Notes: generated from the sequence alone by a model not told the origin. A stretch of 64,000 bases of DNA from Bacteroidota bacterium (GCA_025361565.1 JANYKN010000034.1:1-64000), one strand, 5' to 3'. Numbered from the stretch's first letter, positions 1-10,814 are shown. Numbers and translations are program-made.

Positions 1-192
1 ACACCAGGGTGCCCAAAAATCGACCAATACAACTCCGCGGCCAATAATATTTTTAAAGTTTTTCTTGTCTAATTTTTTGATTTTCGAACTATCGGGTACC
101 TTAGGCATATTATGCATTTTTTTAGAAGAATAATAGATATATCCTAGAAAAGCAACAATTAGTATTCCTGTAATGATGAATGAAACTGACAT
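1..192 (-). CDS. Thioredoxin-family protein with N-terminal TM anchor, partial (runs off the window start)
   Basis: Reverse strand from ATG at 192 reads MSVSFIITGILIVAFLGYIYYSSKK...KNIIGRGVVLVDFWAPWC, ending at the first Cys of a WAPWC-type active site. Confidence 0.85.
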   Translation of the reverse strand, partial: MSVSFIITGILIVAFLGYIYYSSKKMHNMPKVPDSSKIKKLDKKNFKNIIGRGVVLVDFWAPWC

Positions 193-620
193 AATTTTAT
201 TTTAAATATTTAAATAAACGAATTTCCGATTTCTAATAGCTTGTTTTCAAATAAATACTTGACAATTACTTATCAAGTCATACTCCTATCGGTAAAACCA
301 CAGGGATTCGAGAACAATTTTTTTTATTTTTCGGCTGCAAATATACCGGTATTATCTTTATCCACACCCTTATCGGCAAAAATTAATTGCAGGTTCTCAT
401 TTTTGCCGGATTGATATCAACATTAAAAATGAAAATTGAAGGCCAAGCCAAGTTTAAATATAATGTTTGTGGGAGCTTTATGATGAGGGAGGCTTTTAAT
501 TGAGCCACACGGTTGTGGATAAACAACCGTGGGCATGAAAATATAGAAAAGGTTTAACATGGATTCTTAACGTGTGTACTTTAATGCAACTGATTTATTG
601 TTGCTTTTTTGCTTGGATTT

Positions 621-935
621 CTATACAATAACCACCGAATTTTCGCTTTGAAATTCGTTGGGAACATATTTATCTGCCTCTGTTTCATTTAGCCAAACAC
701 GCCCATCTACAAGATATTTGAACTGATATTCCTTGCCTTTGTCTAAATCTAAAGTAGCTGTGAATTCACCACTTTTAAGTTTTTTCATTTTTATGCTTTC
801 AACATCCCAATTATTAAAATCGCCGGTTACAACAACTTGATTTGCATAATTGGAAAGGTCTTTGGGTAGCTTAAATGTCACTTTACAAAAAGGTTTTGTC
901 AGGGTGTATTGTTTTTTCAAGCTCATATTGTTCAT
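621..935 (-). CDS. Small stand-alone CBM48 / glycogen-binding (isoamylase E-set) domain protein
   Basis: VTFKLPKDLSNYANQVVVTGDFNNWDVESIKMKKLKSGEFTATLDLDKGKEYQFKYLVDGRVWLNE is a typical CBM48 pattern (GDFNNW, YQFKYLVDG). Confidence 0.8.
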   Translation of the reverse strand: MNNMSLKKQYTLTKPFCKVTFKLPKDLSNYANQVVVTGDFNNWDVESIKMKKLKSGEFTATLDLDKGKEYQFKYLVDGRVWLNETEADKYVPNEFQSENSVVIV

Positions 936-1193
936 TTTTTAGTTAGATATTATCAATTCAATTGCATCAGGTAAATTATTTTGAATTAAAACTAAATGTT
1001 AAGTTTACTTTGATAAATTGAAATAATAGACTGTTTTTTCATCGAATTTCTAAAATGAAAAGGCTCCTTTTTTGGTCTTCTACCTATTAAGTGTCCGTGG
1101 AAAAAACTCAAAATTCCGATATAAATATTAGTTTATCAATTAGAAATTAAATCATTTCATACAATTTAAATCAAAAATCTTCTTCAAAACTTA

Positions 1194-1403
1194 TTAAAAG
1201 AAATGTTTGTAGCTTTCGTTCTGATCTTTTATATCATTTCTGGAATCATTGTTTTCTGTATTGTCATTTTCTTCTTTATTGTCATCCATAAACCATCCAC
1301 GAATATAATCACCCAGATTTTCATTATTATGTGAATCTGAATTATTGCTCAAGGCCTTTAATGCATTTAAAGCATCTTTCTTCGAAATTTGATTATTTTT
1401 CAT
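1194..1403 (-). CDS. Hypothetical small acidic/Asn-rich protein
   Basis: 69-aa ORF between two same-strand genes; low-complexity C-terminus. Confidence 0.5.
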   Translation of the reverse strand: MKNNQISKKDALNALKALSNNSDSHNNENLGDYIRGWFMDDNKEENDNTENNDSRNDIKDQNESYKHFF

Positions 1404-1441
1404 AAAGTTCGTTTTAATTCATAATTATTTTGTTTCAAATG

Positions 1442-2728
1442 TTATGCTACCTGATAGTATATTTCCTTAACTTTAGTCGCAACTTTATCCCAGGTAAGAT
1501 TGTCGACTTCCTGTTTGCCCTTATTTTTCAAGATTTTGGCTAAAGGATTGTAATTCAATATTCCATAAATCGAATCTGCCATCATGTCGATATCCCAAAA
1601 ATCAACTTTTATTGCATTTGTAATTACTTCTGATACTCCCGATTGTTTAGATATAATAATCGGTACATTGCTTTGAATTGCTTCTAAAGGCGAAATTCCA
1701 AAAGGCTCCGAAACTGATGGCATAACATATAAATCGCTTATTGCAAACATTCTGTAAACATCATCACCCTTTAAAAAACCAGTGAAATGAAACTTGTCGG
1801 CTATTTTTAATTTTGCAACATATTTTATCATTCTTTCCAATAAATCGCCCGAACCAGCCATTACAAACTTTACATTGTCCATTTTTTGCAATACTTTTTG
1901 GGCAGCTTGTACAAAATATTCCGGTCCTTTTTGAGAAGTTATCCTGCCTAAAAAAGTCACTACATATTCATTAAAACCTTTTTTACACAAATATTTAATA
2001 TTTGAATTATCAACTGGTTCAACTCCATTATGCACAGTTACTATTTTTGCCGGATTTATCCTGTATTTGTCAATAACTATATTTCGGGTAAAATTGCTCA
2101 CCGTAATTACTCTGTCTGCATATTCAAATCCTCTTCTCTCTATTTCATATACTTTATTATTGTGATTTTCTCCACAACGGTCGTATTCAGTGGCATGAAC
2201 ATGCACTACCAATGGTTTTCCAGATGCTTTTTTTGCTGCAATCCCTGCAGGGTAAGTCAACCAGTCGTGGGCATGGATAATATCAAATTCTTCTTTTTGA
2301 ACAATTTCCGATGCTACAATTCCATACCGTGATATTTCTTCAAACAAGGTTTTTCCGTATTGTCCACTAAACTTTAGTTTCCCATGAAGCGCAATTCCTG
2401 AAAGATTTAAACATTTTTCCTTTTGTTCTTTGATATTCTTTTCATATTCTTCCGGAGTTGTATATGCAAACACAGGTTGGTTAAATTTGTAAAACTTTCT
2501 CTTTTCAATTAGCTTTTGTCGTTCAATTATTTCTTTTGACAGTTCAACATCGCTTGCTCCGACTAACTTCATACCATGCAAATCTTCATCGCCAAATGCT
2601 TTTGGAACTACAAAAGTTAAGTCTATATCATTAAAAGCAGTCAATCCTTTGGTTAATCCATAACATGCAGTGCCAAGACCACCTGAAATATGGGGAGGAT
2701 ACTCCCAGCCAAACATTAGAACTTTCAT
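1442..2728 (-). CDS. Glycosyltransferase family 4, glycogen/starch synthase-like
   Basis: MKVLMFGWEYPPHISGGLGTACYGLTKGL; HAHDWLTYPAG; FLGRITSQKGPEYFVQAA; MPSVSEPFGISPLEAIQSNVPIIISKQSGVSEV. Confidence 0.85.
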   Translation of the reverse strand: MKVLMFGWEYPPHISGGLGTACYGLTKGLTAFNDIDLTFVVPKAFGDEDLHGMKLVGASDVELSKEIIERQKLIEKRKFYKFNQPVFAYTTPEEYEKNIKEQKEKCLNLSGIALHGKLKFSGQYGKTLFEEISRYGIVASEIVQKEEFDIIHAHDWLTYPAGIAAKKASGKPLVVHVHATEYDRCGENHNNKVYEIERRGFEYADRVITVSNFTRNIVIDKYRINPAKIVTVHNGVEPVDNSNIKYLCKKGFNEYVVTFLGRITSQKGPEYFVQAAQKVLQKMDNVKFVMAGSGDLLERMIKYVAKLKIADKFHFTGFLKGDDVYRMFAISDLYVMPSVSEPFGISPLEAIQSNVPIIISKQSGVSEVITNAIKVDFWDIDMMADSIYGILNYNPLAKILKNKGKQEVDNLTWDKVATKVKEIYYQVA

Positions 2729-3172
2729 CGATTTTTTGTTTTAAAGCATTTGGTTTAATTTTTTAAATAATTCTTAATTTACTTTTTTCTGTATAAAGTG
2801 ATAATCATCTTAAGGTCAGATTTAATAGTGACCCTCTTGATCCACTTTAATTTTTACGTAAATGGTAGGTTAGTCGATACAAAGGTAATCTGTCGATGTT
2901 ATGGATATGCAGTATTAAATAATAGAAAATGACTCTATTAATAATGGTTTTTACCCCTTATAAATAATGGATTATACTACCTTAAAGGATGGGAATTAAC
3001 TTTTAATAATTAAGTAGGTCAATGGCTTATGAATTGAGTGGTATATTTGGTTCTATTATAGATCCTAAAGTCATATTTTGATATTAATTATTTTAAATAG
3101 TTTAACAACTTTTTTATTCAATATTGTTATATATTGTCAATAAATCAAGTAATTAGCTATCCTATTTATGAT

Positions 3173-3808
3173 CTATATTTCAATTAATTTATTCCTGATA
3201 GCATAAATAACCAAACCTGCTGTATTTGTGCAGGCTGTTTTATCCAGTATATTTGCCCGGTGCCACTTAACGGTGTCAAAACTAATATTTATTTTTTTTG
3301 CAATTTGTTCATTAGTAAGACTTTCGCAAATCAACTTTAATATTTCCAATTCTCGTTCCGACAATGTGGAAACAATCTTTTTCTTCGGTTTGGCATTGAG
3401 ATTTGTAATTACTTTTTGTATCAATTCGGTCGAAAACCAACTTCCACCTTTGGCAATTTCAGCAATTGCATTTTTCAATTCCACAATACCTGCCGATTTA
3501 AGCACAAAGCCTTTTGCTCCGGCTTCTACCATACTAAAATAATATTTTTCGTCTCCAAACGAGGAAAGAGTGAGAACTTTAACATCTGGCTGTTTTTCTA
3601 TGGCTTTTTTGGTTGCTTCAATACCGTCCATACCAGGCATCGAAATGTCCATTAATATAATTTGAGGATGATATTCATCCAACAATTCTAAAAGTTCTAT
3701 ACCGTTTGAAGCTTCGGCAATAACTTCTGCCACATTTTCAATAGTTAGTATTTTCCGGAGACTTTCGCGGAACATCCTATGGTCGTCCGTAATTACTATT
3801 TTTATCAT
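3173..3808 (-). CDS. NarL/LuxR-family response regulator
   Basis: Receiver motifs (IVITDDHRMFRESL, ILMDISMPGMDGIEA, LSSFGDEKYYFSMVEAGAKGFVLKSA) and a LuxR HTH (LSERELEILKLICESLTNEQIAKKINISFDTVKWHRANIL). Confidence 0.93.
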   Translation of the reverse strand: MIKIVITDDHRMFRESLRKILTIENVAEVIAEASNGIELLELLDEYHPQIILMDISMPGMDGIEATKKAIEKQPDVKVLTLSSFGDEKYYFSMVEAGAKGFVLKSAGIVELKNAIAEIAKGGSWFSTELIQKVITNLNAKPKKKIVSTLSERELEILKLICESLTNEQIAKKINISFDTVKWHRANILDKTACTNTAGLVIYAIRNKLIEI

Positions 3809-3853
3809 TGGCGTTAAAATTTATATCTAATTTACTAAATGTATTTCATTTAT

Positions 3854-6800
3854 TTATATTTTTATTTGAAATTTTATAATAGTTCCCTTACCTGGTGAGC
3901 TAATAATATCCATTAGTCCGTTAATGGACTTTATGCGGCTTTTCATGTTTAAAAGACCTATTCCTTTGTGTTCAGAAATGACTTTATCAACATCAAAGCC
4001 TTTTCCGTTGTCGGAATAATCTACAAAAAGCAAATCATTCAGGCAGCGCATATTTATGAATATATCAGAAGCTTTGGCGTGTTTAATGGTATTGTTGATA
4101 CATTCGCAAAGTACCCTGTATGCTATTGTTTCTGAATTCTTGTCAAATCTGCAATCGTTTTGCGTCTTTATTTCAAAAACTACATTGGACGATTCTTTTA
4201 TTTTTTCTGTAAAAGCTTTTACTGCTTCAACCAAACCATAATTTAGCAAAACATGTGGGCTAAGTTTGAATGAAATTTCGCGCACTGTTCGCGACGATTC
4301 ATCAAGGAACTGTTCTATATCTTTTATTATTTCAGCTTGATTAAGTTTGGCATTGGGTAAGCCAAGCCATTGAACGTACATTTTTGTAGCCGAAAGTAAA
4401 GGACCAATACCATCGTGTAGTTCCTGCGAAAAATTCATTCGTTCCCTTTCTTCCGCTTCAATAATGGAAGATTGGATTATCCTTGATGTTTCTTTGTGTT
4501 GTGTAATATCCTCTTTTACTGCTATAAAATGAATAATATCACCCTTTTCATTTGTAATTGGAGAGATCAATGCAGATTCCCAAAACAATTCTCCGGTTTT
4601 CTTTTTATTGCAAAACTCACCACTCCATTCATTCCCTGATTTAATGGTTTGCCAAAGATTTAAATATTCTTCTCCGGAAGTAAAGTCTGATTTTAAAATG
4701 TTTGGATTTTTCCCAAATGCTTCTTCAAAAGAATATCCGGTAACTTTTGTGAATTTTGGATTTACATATTCAATAATACCATCAATATCAGTAATGATAA
4801 CTGATACAGGACTTTGTTCAACTGCCCATGAAAGTATTCTAAGATCATCTTCAAATTGTTTTCGTTCGGTAATATCATGCACAGTTCCAAAAACACTAAC
4901 CGGTTCGTTTTGTGTATTTCTTAATATTTTTGAACATTCCTGAACAAAACGAACTTCACCCGATGGTCTTATAATTCGATAAACAATATCCAATTCAATG
5001 TCATTGTTCAATGCTTTCTCCCTTTTTTGCCTGAAAAGATCTAAATCGTCAGGATGTATTGCCCCTTCGTAATTTACTGATAAAACTTGAAAAGTATCCT
5101 TTGAAACTCCCAAAATATTAAATATTTCATCGGACCACGAAAGCTGCAATTTAATTAAATCCCAATTCCAATGTCCAATGTGAGCAGTTTTTTGAGCTCT
5201 AATTAAGAATTTTTCACTTTCTTCAACTTTTTCTTTAGAGAGTAGTAATGCTTCATTAGCTTGTTTGCGTTTTGTAATATCATGAAGAAAAGCCACTAAT
5301 CGACCACCACTGTTAGGTTGGTATTTTACACTGATTTCAATGTCAAAAATACTCCCATCCTTTCTTTGGTGTCTGGTTTCAAAACGATCCTCGCCTTCTG
5401 AAATAATTTTTTTAATATGAGCTTCAACGTCATAAGAGGCATCTATAACTTCAAGGTCTGAAATTTTCATGTTCAACAATTCCTGGTTACTATAACCACT
5501 CATCCGGCAATACGATTCATTGACTTCCAGTAGGTTTCCCTGAAGATCAGCTAACCAGAATCCATCTATGGCAGTTTGTAATATGGTACGGTGGCGCTTT
5601 TCGCTTTCACGCAAGGCCTTTTCAGCCTGTTTACGCTTGGTGATATCCTGATGTGTGCCCGACATTAAAAGCGGCTTTCCTTCTTTGTCCCATTCATGTA
5701 CTTTCCCCCTGTCGAGTATCCATACCCATTTCCCATTTTTGTGCTTCATTCTCGCTTCGCACTCGTAATAATCCAATTGGCCTTTGAAATGTTTTTCTAA
5801 CAATTCTCCTGAAATTTTTAAATCTTCGGGATGAGTATGTTTTTTCCAGGTCTCAATGCTTACCGGTGAGATTTCATCCAATGTGTAACCAATTATTTCG
5901 GCCCATTGCTCATTAAATATTGTTTCTCCGGTTTGAATGTTCCATTCCCATGTTCCTGCATCTGTTCCTTTAATTATATATGAAAGTCGTTGTCTTTCAT
6001 ATGCTAATGATTGCTCCGCTTGTTTGCGATCGGTGATGTCCTCAATAAATCCTTCGAAATAACTCGGCTTGCCTGCTTTTTCAGGAACAATATGCATATG
6101 TAGCATTCCATTCCAAATAGTACCATCTTTGCGGCGATACAGATTTTCTGTACTAACAAAACCTCCTGATTCCATAGCCTTACTTGCTATTTCATTTCGC
6201 TTTGGTGGCTCAGCATAAATCTGTTCTGAAATATTGGTCACTTGACTTAGTAATTCTTCAGAAGAACTATATCCCAGCATTTTTACAAGGGCTGGATTTA
6301 CATCAATAAATTTGCCATCCAAAGTAGAATGAAATATGCCAAGGGCTGCATTCCTGAATAGGTTATGGTATTTTTCTACACTTTCTTTAAGCGTTTGCTC
6401 AGCCAGCTTCTCTTCGGTGATTACATCGAAGACAGTTACAATATTTCCACTTTTAGGGCAATATACTGAAATTAAAGTCCACATTTGTAATGAATCCAGA
6501 AATATTTCGAACCGTTCCGGTTTGCCTGTTTTAGACACACGCCCATAGATTTCAAATAATTCAGGGTCTGTTTCATAAATTCCAGGAATTACTTCACTTA
6601 CTTTCTTCCCTACCACATTCTTTAAACCGGTCTGAGTCTCAAAAGCATCGTTCACTGATAGATATGTGAAGTCTATAGGTCTTGCATTTTCATCAAAGTG
6701 CATTTGACAATAGGCAAATCCATTTATCATATTTTCAAAAAGGGAACGATATAATCTTTCGCTCTCCTTTAGTGCATTCTCTGATTGCTTTCGTATAGTA

Positions 6801-8284
6801 ATGTCTTCAAATGAGGCTTGCATACAAATTGGTCGGCCGTTTGAATCAAATACCATACTTGCTATTATACGAATATCAAATAAATTGCCATTCTTTCCCT
6901 GTCCAACCATTTCACCAATCCAACCTCCACTTTTATGCAAAGCATCTATTACTTCTGAGGCTTTTTCTTCTATATGCCAGAATTCGGTGACTATTTTTTC
7001 AAGCACTTCCGATGCTGAGCCATATCCCCATATTTTAAGAAATGCAGGATTAACAAAGTTTATGATTCCATCGAGTCCTGAAATAGCAATGGCATTGAAA
7101 GTAGAATTGATAGCCCAATCTTTAATCAAAAGAGTTTCCTCTACTTTCTTGCGTTCTGTAATGTCCTGATTAATAATGATGGCACCGGTTACTCTATGTT
7201 GATCGTCAAAAAGAGGAATTGCAGAATTCAAGATAATTTTGTGCGTTCCGTCAAAACATTCAATCTCCAATTCTTCATCAATTGTAATTATTCCTTTTCG
7301 AATTGCTTTACTTGAAGCCCATTCTTCAGGATTAATTGGCTCACCTGTTTTTAAACGCCAGGCTTTATATTCACTTAATTGATCAAGTCCCACATACTTT
7401 GCACCGGACCATATCCGCTGTCCTGCTTTATTCCCTCCTACTATTTTTCCATCCTTATCCATTATCCATAATCCAATAGGTAGCACTTCCAAAATTTGGT
7501 TTAAGGTTTCCTCACTCTCTTGAAGTGCCTTTTCTACCTGAATATGTTTGGTTATGTCTTGCGATATGATTTGAATGCCGGAAATAATATTGTTACAATC
7601 AACAATTTTTGAAAAGGTACTTAAAAAGTATTTGTTCCCGGTAGGCAAAGGAACTAAATCTTCATAGACTACAGGTTTATCAGATAAAGTCGCTTCTTTT
7701 ATTCTGTTGTGATAAAATTCAGCATCTTCTTTTGGAAAAAGATCGTAAATTGACTTTCCTGTAAAATCTTTCGGAACTCCATTCATATGAATTGCTGCAA
7801 TTCTATTATATGAAATAACCGTACCGTCAGGTTTATAATAACCCACTCCAATTCCTGAATTTTCATGCAGAAGTCTGTATTTCTCCTCACTTTCTCGTAG
7901 AATTTCTTCAGATTTTTTGTATACGGTAATATCATCATGGATCGAAATCCAAACTTTTCCATATTGCGGATGATCAAACGCTGATATATTGACGCGGCAC
8001 CAACATATATTCTTGTCTTTTTTGATATTCTTTATTTCTCCCTGCCAAGAACCTTTCTGTATCAGACTTTCCGCAATTTCAAGTGTTATTTCATTGTAAC
8101 TTTTTTTTGAAGGAGCATGAACAATACCAGCGTGTTTTCCGTATAGTTCTTTTAAGTTATAGCCAAACATTTGTTCAAATTTAGGATTTGCATAAATAAT
8201 TATTTGATCCAGGGCACGAATCAGAAAAACCCCTTCTGCTAAATGCTCTATAATTTGTGTATGCAACCTTAATTCAACTTCCAT
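3854..8284 (-). CDS. Multi-PAS sensor histidine kinase, HisKA_3 (NarX/DesK) type; probably continuous with ORF 8304-8825
   Basis: About ten PAS/PAC modules ending in DIT(E/K)RK-like linkers, then NFSQELHDGIGPLLSATKMYVQ H-box and HATPase_c (ECINNTIKHAKA, DNGKGFD). Confidence 0.9.
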   Translation of the reverse strand: MEVELRLHTQIIEHLAEGVFLIRALDQIIIYANPKFEQMFGYNLKELYGKHAGIVHAPSKKSYNEITLEIAESLIQKGSWQGEIKNIKKDKNICWCRVNISAFDHPQYGKVWISIHDDITVYKKSEEILRESEEKYRLLHENSGIGVGYYKPDGTVISYNRIAAIHMNGVPKDFTGKSIYDLFPKEDAEFYHNRIKEATLSDKPVVYEDLVPLPTGNKYFLSTFSKIVDCNNIISGIQIISQDITKHIQVEKALQESEETLNQILEVLPIGLWIMDKDGKIVGGNKAGQRIWSGAKYVGLDQLSEYKAWRLKTGEPINPEEWASSKAIRKGIITIDEELEIECFDGTHKIILNSAIPLFDDQHRVTGAIIINQDITERKKVEETLLIKDWAINSTFNAIAISGLDGIINFVNPAFLKIWGYGSASEVLEKIVTEFWHIEEKASEVIDALHKSGGWIGEMVGQGKNGNLFDIRIIASMVFDSNGRPICMQASFEDITIRKQSENALKESERLYRSLFENMINGFAYCQMHFDENARPIDFTYLSVNDAFETQTGLKNVVGKKVSEVIPGIYETDPELFEIYGRVSKTGKPERFEIFLDSLQMWTLISVYCPKSGNIVTVFDVITEEKLAEQTLKESVEKYHNLFRNAALGIFHSTLDGKFIDVNPALVKMLGYSSSEELLSQVTNISEQIYAEPPKRNEIASKAMESGGFVSTENLYRRKDGTIWNGMLHMHIVPEKAGKPSYFEGFIEDITDRKQAEQSLAYERQRLSYIIKGTDAGTWEWNIQTGETIFNEQWAEIIGYTLDEISPVSIETWKKHTHPEDLKISGELLEKHFKGQLDYYECEARMKHKNGKWVWILDRGKVHEWDKEGKPLLMSGTHQDITKRKQAEKALRESEKRHRTILQTAIDGFWLADLQGNLLEVNESYCRMSGYSNQELLNMKISDLEVIDASYDVEAHIKKIISEGEDRFETRHQRKDGSIFDIEISVKYQPNSGGRLVAFLHDITKRKQANEALLLSKEKVEESEKFLIRAQKTAHIGHWNWDLIKLQLSWSDEIFNILGVSKDTFQVLSVNYEGAIHPDDLDLFRQKREKALNNDIELDIVYRIIRPSGEVRFVQECSKILRNTQNEPVSVFGTVHDITERKQFEDDLRILSWAVEQSPVSVIITDIDGIIEYVNPKFTKVTGYSFEEAFGKNPNILKSDFTSGEEYLNLWQTIKSGNEWSGEFCNKKKTGELFWESALISPITNEKGDIIHFIAVKEDITQHKETSRIIQSSIIEAEERERMNFSQELHDGIGPLLSATKMYVQWLGLPNAKLNQAEIIKDIEQFLDESSRTVREISFKLSPHVLLNYGLVEAVKAFTEKIKESSNVVFEIKTQNDCRFDKNSETIAYRVLCECINNTIKHAKASDIFINMRCLNDLLFVDYSDNGKGFDVDKVISEHKGIGLLNMKSRIKSINGLMDIISSPGKGTIIKFQIKI

Positions 8285-8303
8285 GTGTTTTCGTTCTGTT
8301 ATG

Positions 8304-8825
8304 TCAACCGGTTATAAGGCAATTTTCTTTATTGCTGGCCAATAAACCTGTAAGTTCAACATTTATTGGTAAGCCACCAATATTTAATAGAGTCACTTCG
8401 CATGCTTCTTTTTTGTTATTGCTAATTGCTCTGGTAAAAAAAAGTTGGAATGTTTGTTTGGTATCCTCAGAAAGGAAATATGTAAAATGACTATTTTTTA
8501 ATTGTAATCGCTCTTTTCCAAGCATTTGAGAACCAGATAAGTTTATATCAATAATCTTTCCCTCTCTGGATAATGTTAAATAACCGGGCTGAGCAAAATC
8601 ATAAAATTCAGTATATAAGCCGGTTAATCCTTCTGCTCGATTTTTTGCTATTTTGAGTTCCTCATTCTGCATTTCAAGCTCTATCTGATATACCTCAAGC
8701 TCATGCTTGAGTTTCAGAATTTCGGATTCAGAAAATTGTAAACCTGTTTGTTTGTTTTTCTGCTCTAGCAATTCCTCAGCTTTTTGACGCAGACTTCCTT
8801 CTTCTGATTTGTTGAATTTTTTCAT
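8304..8825 (-). CDS. N-terminal PAS fragment of the downstream multi-PAS kinase, separated by an apparent frameshift
   Basis: LRQKAEELLEQKN...LKHELEVYQIELEMQNEEL...PAS fold ending ENCLITG*. The next frame reads DITERKHMEVELRL, which is the missing PAS end and enters ORF 3854-8284. Confidence 0.8.
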   Translation of the reverse strand: MKKFNKSEEGSLRQKAEELLEQKNKQTGLQFSESEILKLKHELEVYQIELEMQNEELKIAKNRAEGLTGLYTEFYDFAQPGYLTLSREGKIIDINLSGSQMLGKERLQLKNSHFTYFLSEDTKQTFQLFFTRAISNNKKEACEVTLLNIGGLPINVELTGLLASNKENCLITG

Positions 8826-9290
8826 GAAAATTAATTTTTCATCATAAAGTGGATATTCTTTATCAACTCAAGTTTTGATTCAGGGAATTTATAAAAATAT
8901 ATTTCTTGTTAGTTGAAAAAACTTAACTCTTTATCAGTTTATAAACTGATTTTCAGTTTATGCGAAATCAAATGACAAAGATAAACCAAGTTTCAAAAAA
9001 TGCATTCTTTATTCATTTCATTTAATTGTTTTGAAGGGAAATTTTGTCATTGAGGATTTGCTTTTACCTGCAAAATGTTTGTCGGCCTATAGCGAAATTG
9101 CTTTTTTTGATGGATTAACTAAAAAACGAGATTAAGTCTTAACCTATACACCTAATAATAGTTTAATATATTTAGGTGTCAACTTATAAGTCTGAAAGAT
9201 ATAAGCCGTTAACTCTTTATTAAACGTTAATTTCTGTTAATTAGATGAATTCTAAATTAATGTTTTGGGCAATTTTATCCAATTTAACTC

Positions 9291-9320
9291 TTGGTTCGTT
9301 TATAAATATCTGTATATTTG
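9291..9320 (+). promoter_or_regulatory. Putative Bacteroidetes sigma-ABfr promoter for the nuo operon
   Basis: TTG (9291-9293), 19-nt spacer, then TATATTTG (9313-9320), matching the TTTG-N19-TAnnTTTG style consensus; about 110 nt upstream of nuoA. Confidence 0.5.
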
Positions 9321-9430
9321 CAAACTTTAATAAAATAAAGAAAACGTCCTGAAATGTTGTGGTTTTTAAATAATTTCCATTGGTTTTCAGTAGTTTAAAT
9401 TGAATAAAAAACTTTGATTAAACGAATATT

Positions 9431-9781
9431 ATGAGTAGCGAATCATTAGTTTTATTTTTTATCATTGGTGTTGTTTTGGTAGGTGGTGCAGTTTTGTTTT
9501 CAAATTATTTTGCGCCAAAGTCCTCAAATCCTGCCAAGCTAGAGCCGTATGAATGCGGTATTCCTGTTAAAGACGGTTCCTGGATACAATTTAATGTTGG
9601 ATATTACCTTTTCTCGATCATCTACCTTGTGTTTGATGTGGAAATTGTTTTTATCTATCCATGGGGCACAGTAATGAAAGATGTTGGACTTACTGCATTT
9701 ATTGAAATTGTCATCTTTTTTGTTATACTTGGTCTGGGCTTAGCATATGCCTGGAAGAAAAAAGCACTTACATGGGTATAA
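9431..9781 (+). CDS. nuoA: NADH-quinone oxidoreductase subunit A
   Basis: [43 protein letters not shown]. Confidence 0.95.
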   Translation: MSSESLVLFFIIGVVLVGGAVLFSNYFAPKSSNPAKLEPYECGIPVKDGSWIQFNVGYYLFSIIYLVFDVEIVFIYPWGTVMKDVGLTAFIEIVIFFVILGLGLAYAWKKKALTWV

Positions 9782-10335
9782 AGATAAAATCAATGGATTA
9801 TGAAGACTTCAATGACAACGAATCGTTGGAGCTCTTTAAAAAAACAGGCAGTGATGGATTTTTTATGACCACTATTGACAGCCTGATTAATTGGGGAAGA
9901 TCAAATTCTGTTTGGCCACTTACATTTGCAACCAGCTGTTGCGGAATTGAAATGATGGCAGCAGGTGCTTCCAGGCACGATTTTGCACGTTTCGGTATTG
10001 AAGTATATAGGGCTTCGCCTCGTCAGGCTGACGTAATTGTTATTGCCGGGACAATTGTGCATAAAATGGCACCTGTATTAAAAAGATTGTATGATCAAAT
10101 GGCAGATCCAAAATACGTGATTGCCATGGGAGCGTGTGCCATTTCAGGAGGGCCTTTTTATACCAATACCTATTCAGTAGTTCGTGGTGCAGACCATGTA
10201 ATTCCTGTTGATGTTTATATTCCCGGTTGTCCGCCAAGACCAGAAGCCTTGCTTTATGGAGTAATGCAATTGCAGCGCAAAATAAAAGCTGAAAGTAAGC
10301 AAAACAGAATGGAAACCAGAGATAATTTTATTTAG
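9772..10335 (+). CDS. nuoB: NADH-quinone oxidoreductase subunit B
   Basis: [49 protein letters not shown]. Confidence 0.97.
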   Translation: MGIKIKSMDYEDFNDNESLELFKKTGSDGFFMTTIDSLINWGRSNSVWPLTFATSCCGIEMMAAGASRHDFARFGIEVYRASPRQADVIVIAGTIVHKMAPVLKRLYDQMADPKYVIAMGACAISGGPFYTNTYSVVRGADHVIPVDVYIPGCPPRPEALLYGVMQLQRKIKAESKQNRMETRDNFI

Positions 10336-10340
10336 TAATC

Positions 10341-10805
10341 ATGGAAACTTTTGATCATAATGCACTGCAGGAAACATTATCGGCCATGATGCCCGGTGCT
10401 GTTTTCAATACAAACCCTCAGTTTGTTGAAGCAGTTGTTCCTGCAAATGACTTGCATAAATTTGCACTTGAATTGAAGATGAATTCAAAAACTCAATTCG
10501 ATTATCTGGTTTGCCAAACTGGCCTTGATAAAAACGAAGAATTAAGTGTAGTATTTCATTTACGGTCTACAAAACTAAATCATTCTTGCGTATTAAAAGT
10601 GATAACTTCCGATAGGATCAATCCTGAATTTGATTCAGTTTTTGATATTTGGAAATCTGCCGAATTTTTTGAGCGCGAAATCTTTGATTTATTGGGAATT
10701 AAATTTAAGAATCACCCTGATTTAAGACGGTTGTTTCTTGAAGATGATTTCGTGGGTTATCCCTTACGTAAAGATTTTGTTGATAACATAAATATTGTAC
10801 AATAG
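10341..10805 (+). CDS. nuoC: NADH-quinone oxidoreductase subunit C
   Basis: WKSAEFFEREIFDLLGIKFKNHPDLRRLFLEDDFVGYPLRKDF. Confidence 0.95.
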   Translation: METFDHNALQETLSAMMPGAVFNTNPQFVEAVVPANDLHKFALELKMNSKTQFDYLVCQTGLDKNEELSVVFHLRSTKLNHSCVLKVITSDRINPEFDSVFDIWKSAEFFEREIFDLLGIKFKNHPDLRRLFLEDDFVGYPLRKDFVDNINIVQ

Positions 10806-10814
10806 CCTGTTAAT

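Noticed and set aside
2030-2332. Plus-strand ORF of 100 aa
   Set aside because: Antisense inside the well-supported glycosyltransferase gene; low-complexity Cys/Phe-rich translation without domain features.
8297-8306. True programmed +1 frameshift like prfB at the PAS kinase
   Set aside because: UGA-C context fits, but the P-site codon GGT is not a known slippery codon and no upstream SD-like stimulator was evident; retained only as an apparent frameshift.
9148-9179. Hairpin ACACCTAA...TTAGGTGT upstream of nuoA
   Set aside because: Only 8 bp with a 16-nt loop and located upstream of the likely promoter; may be chance in AT-rich sequence.
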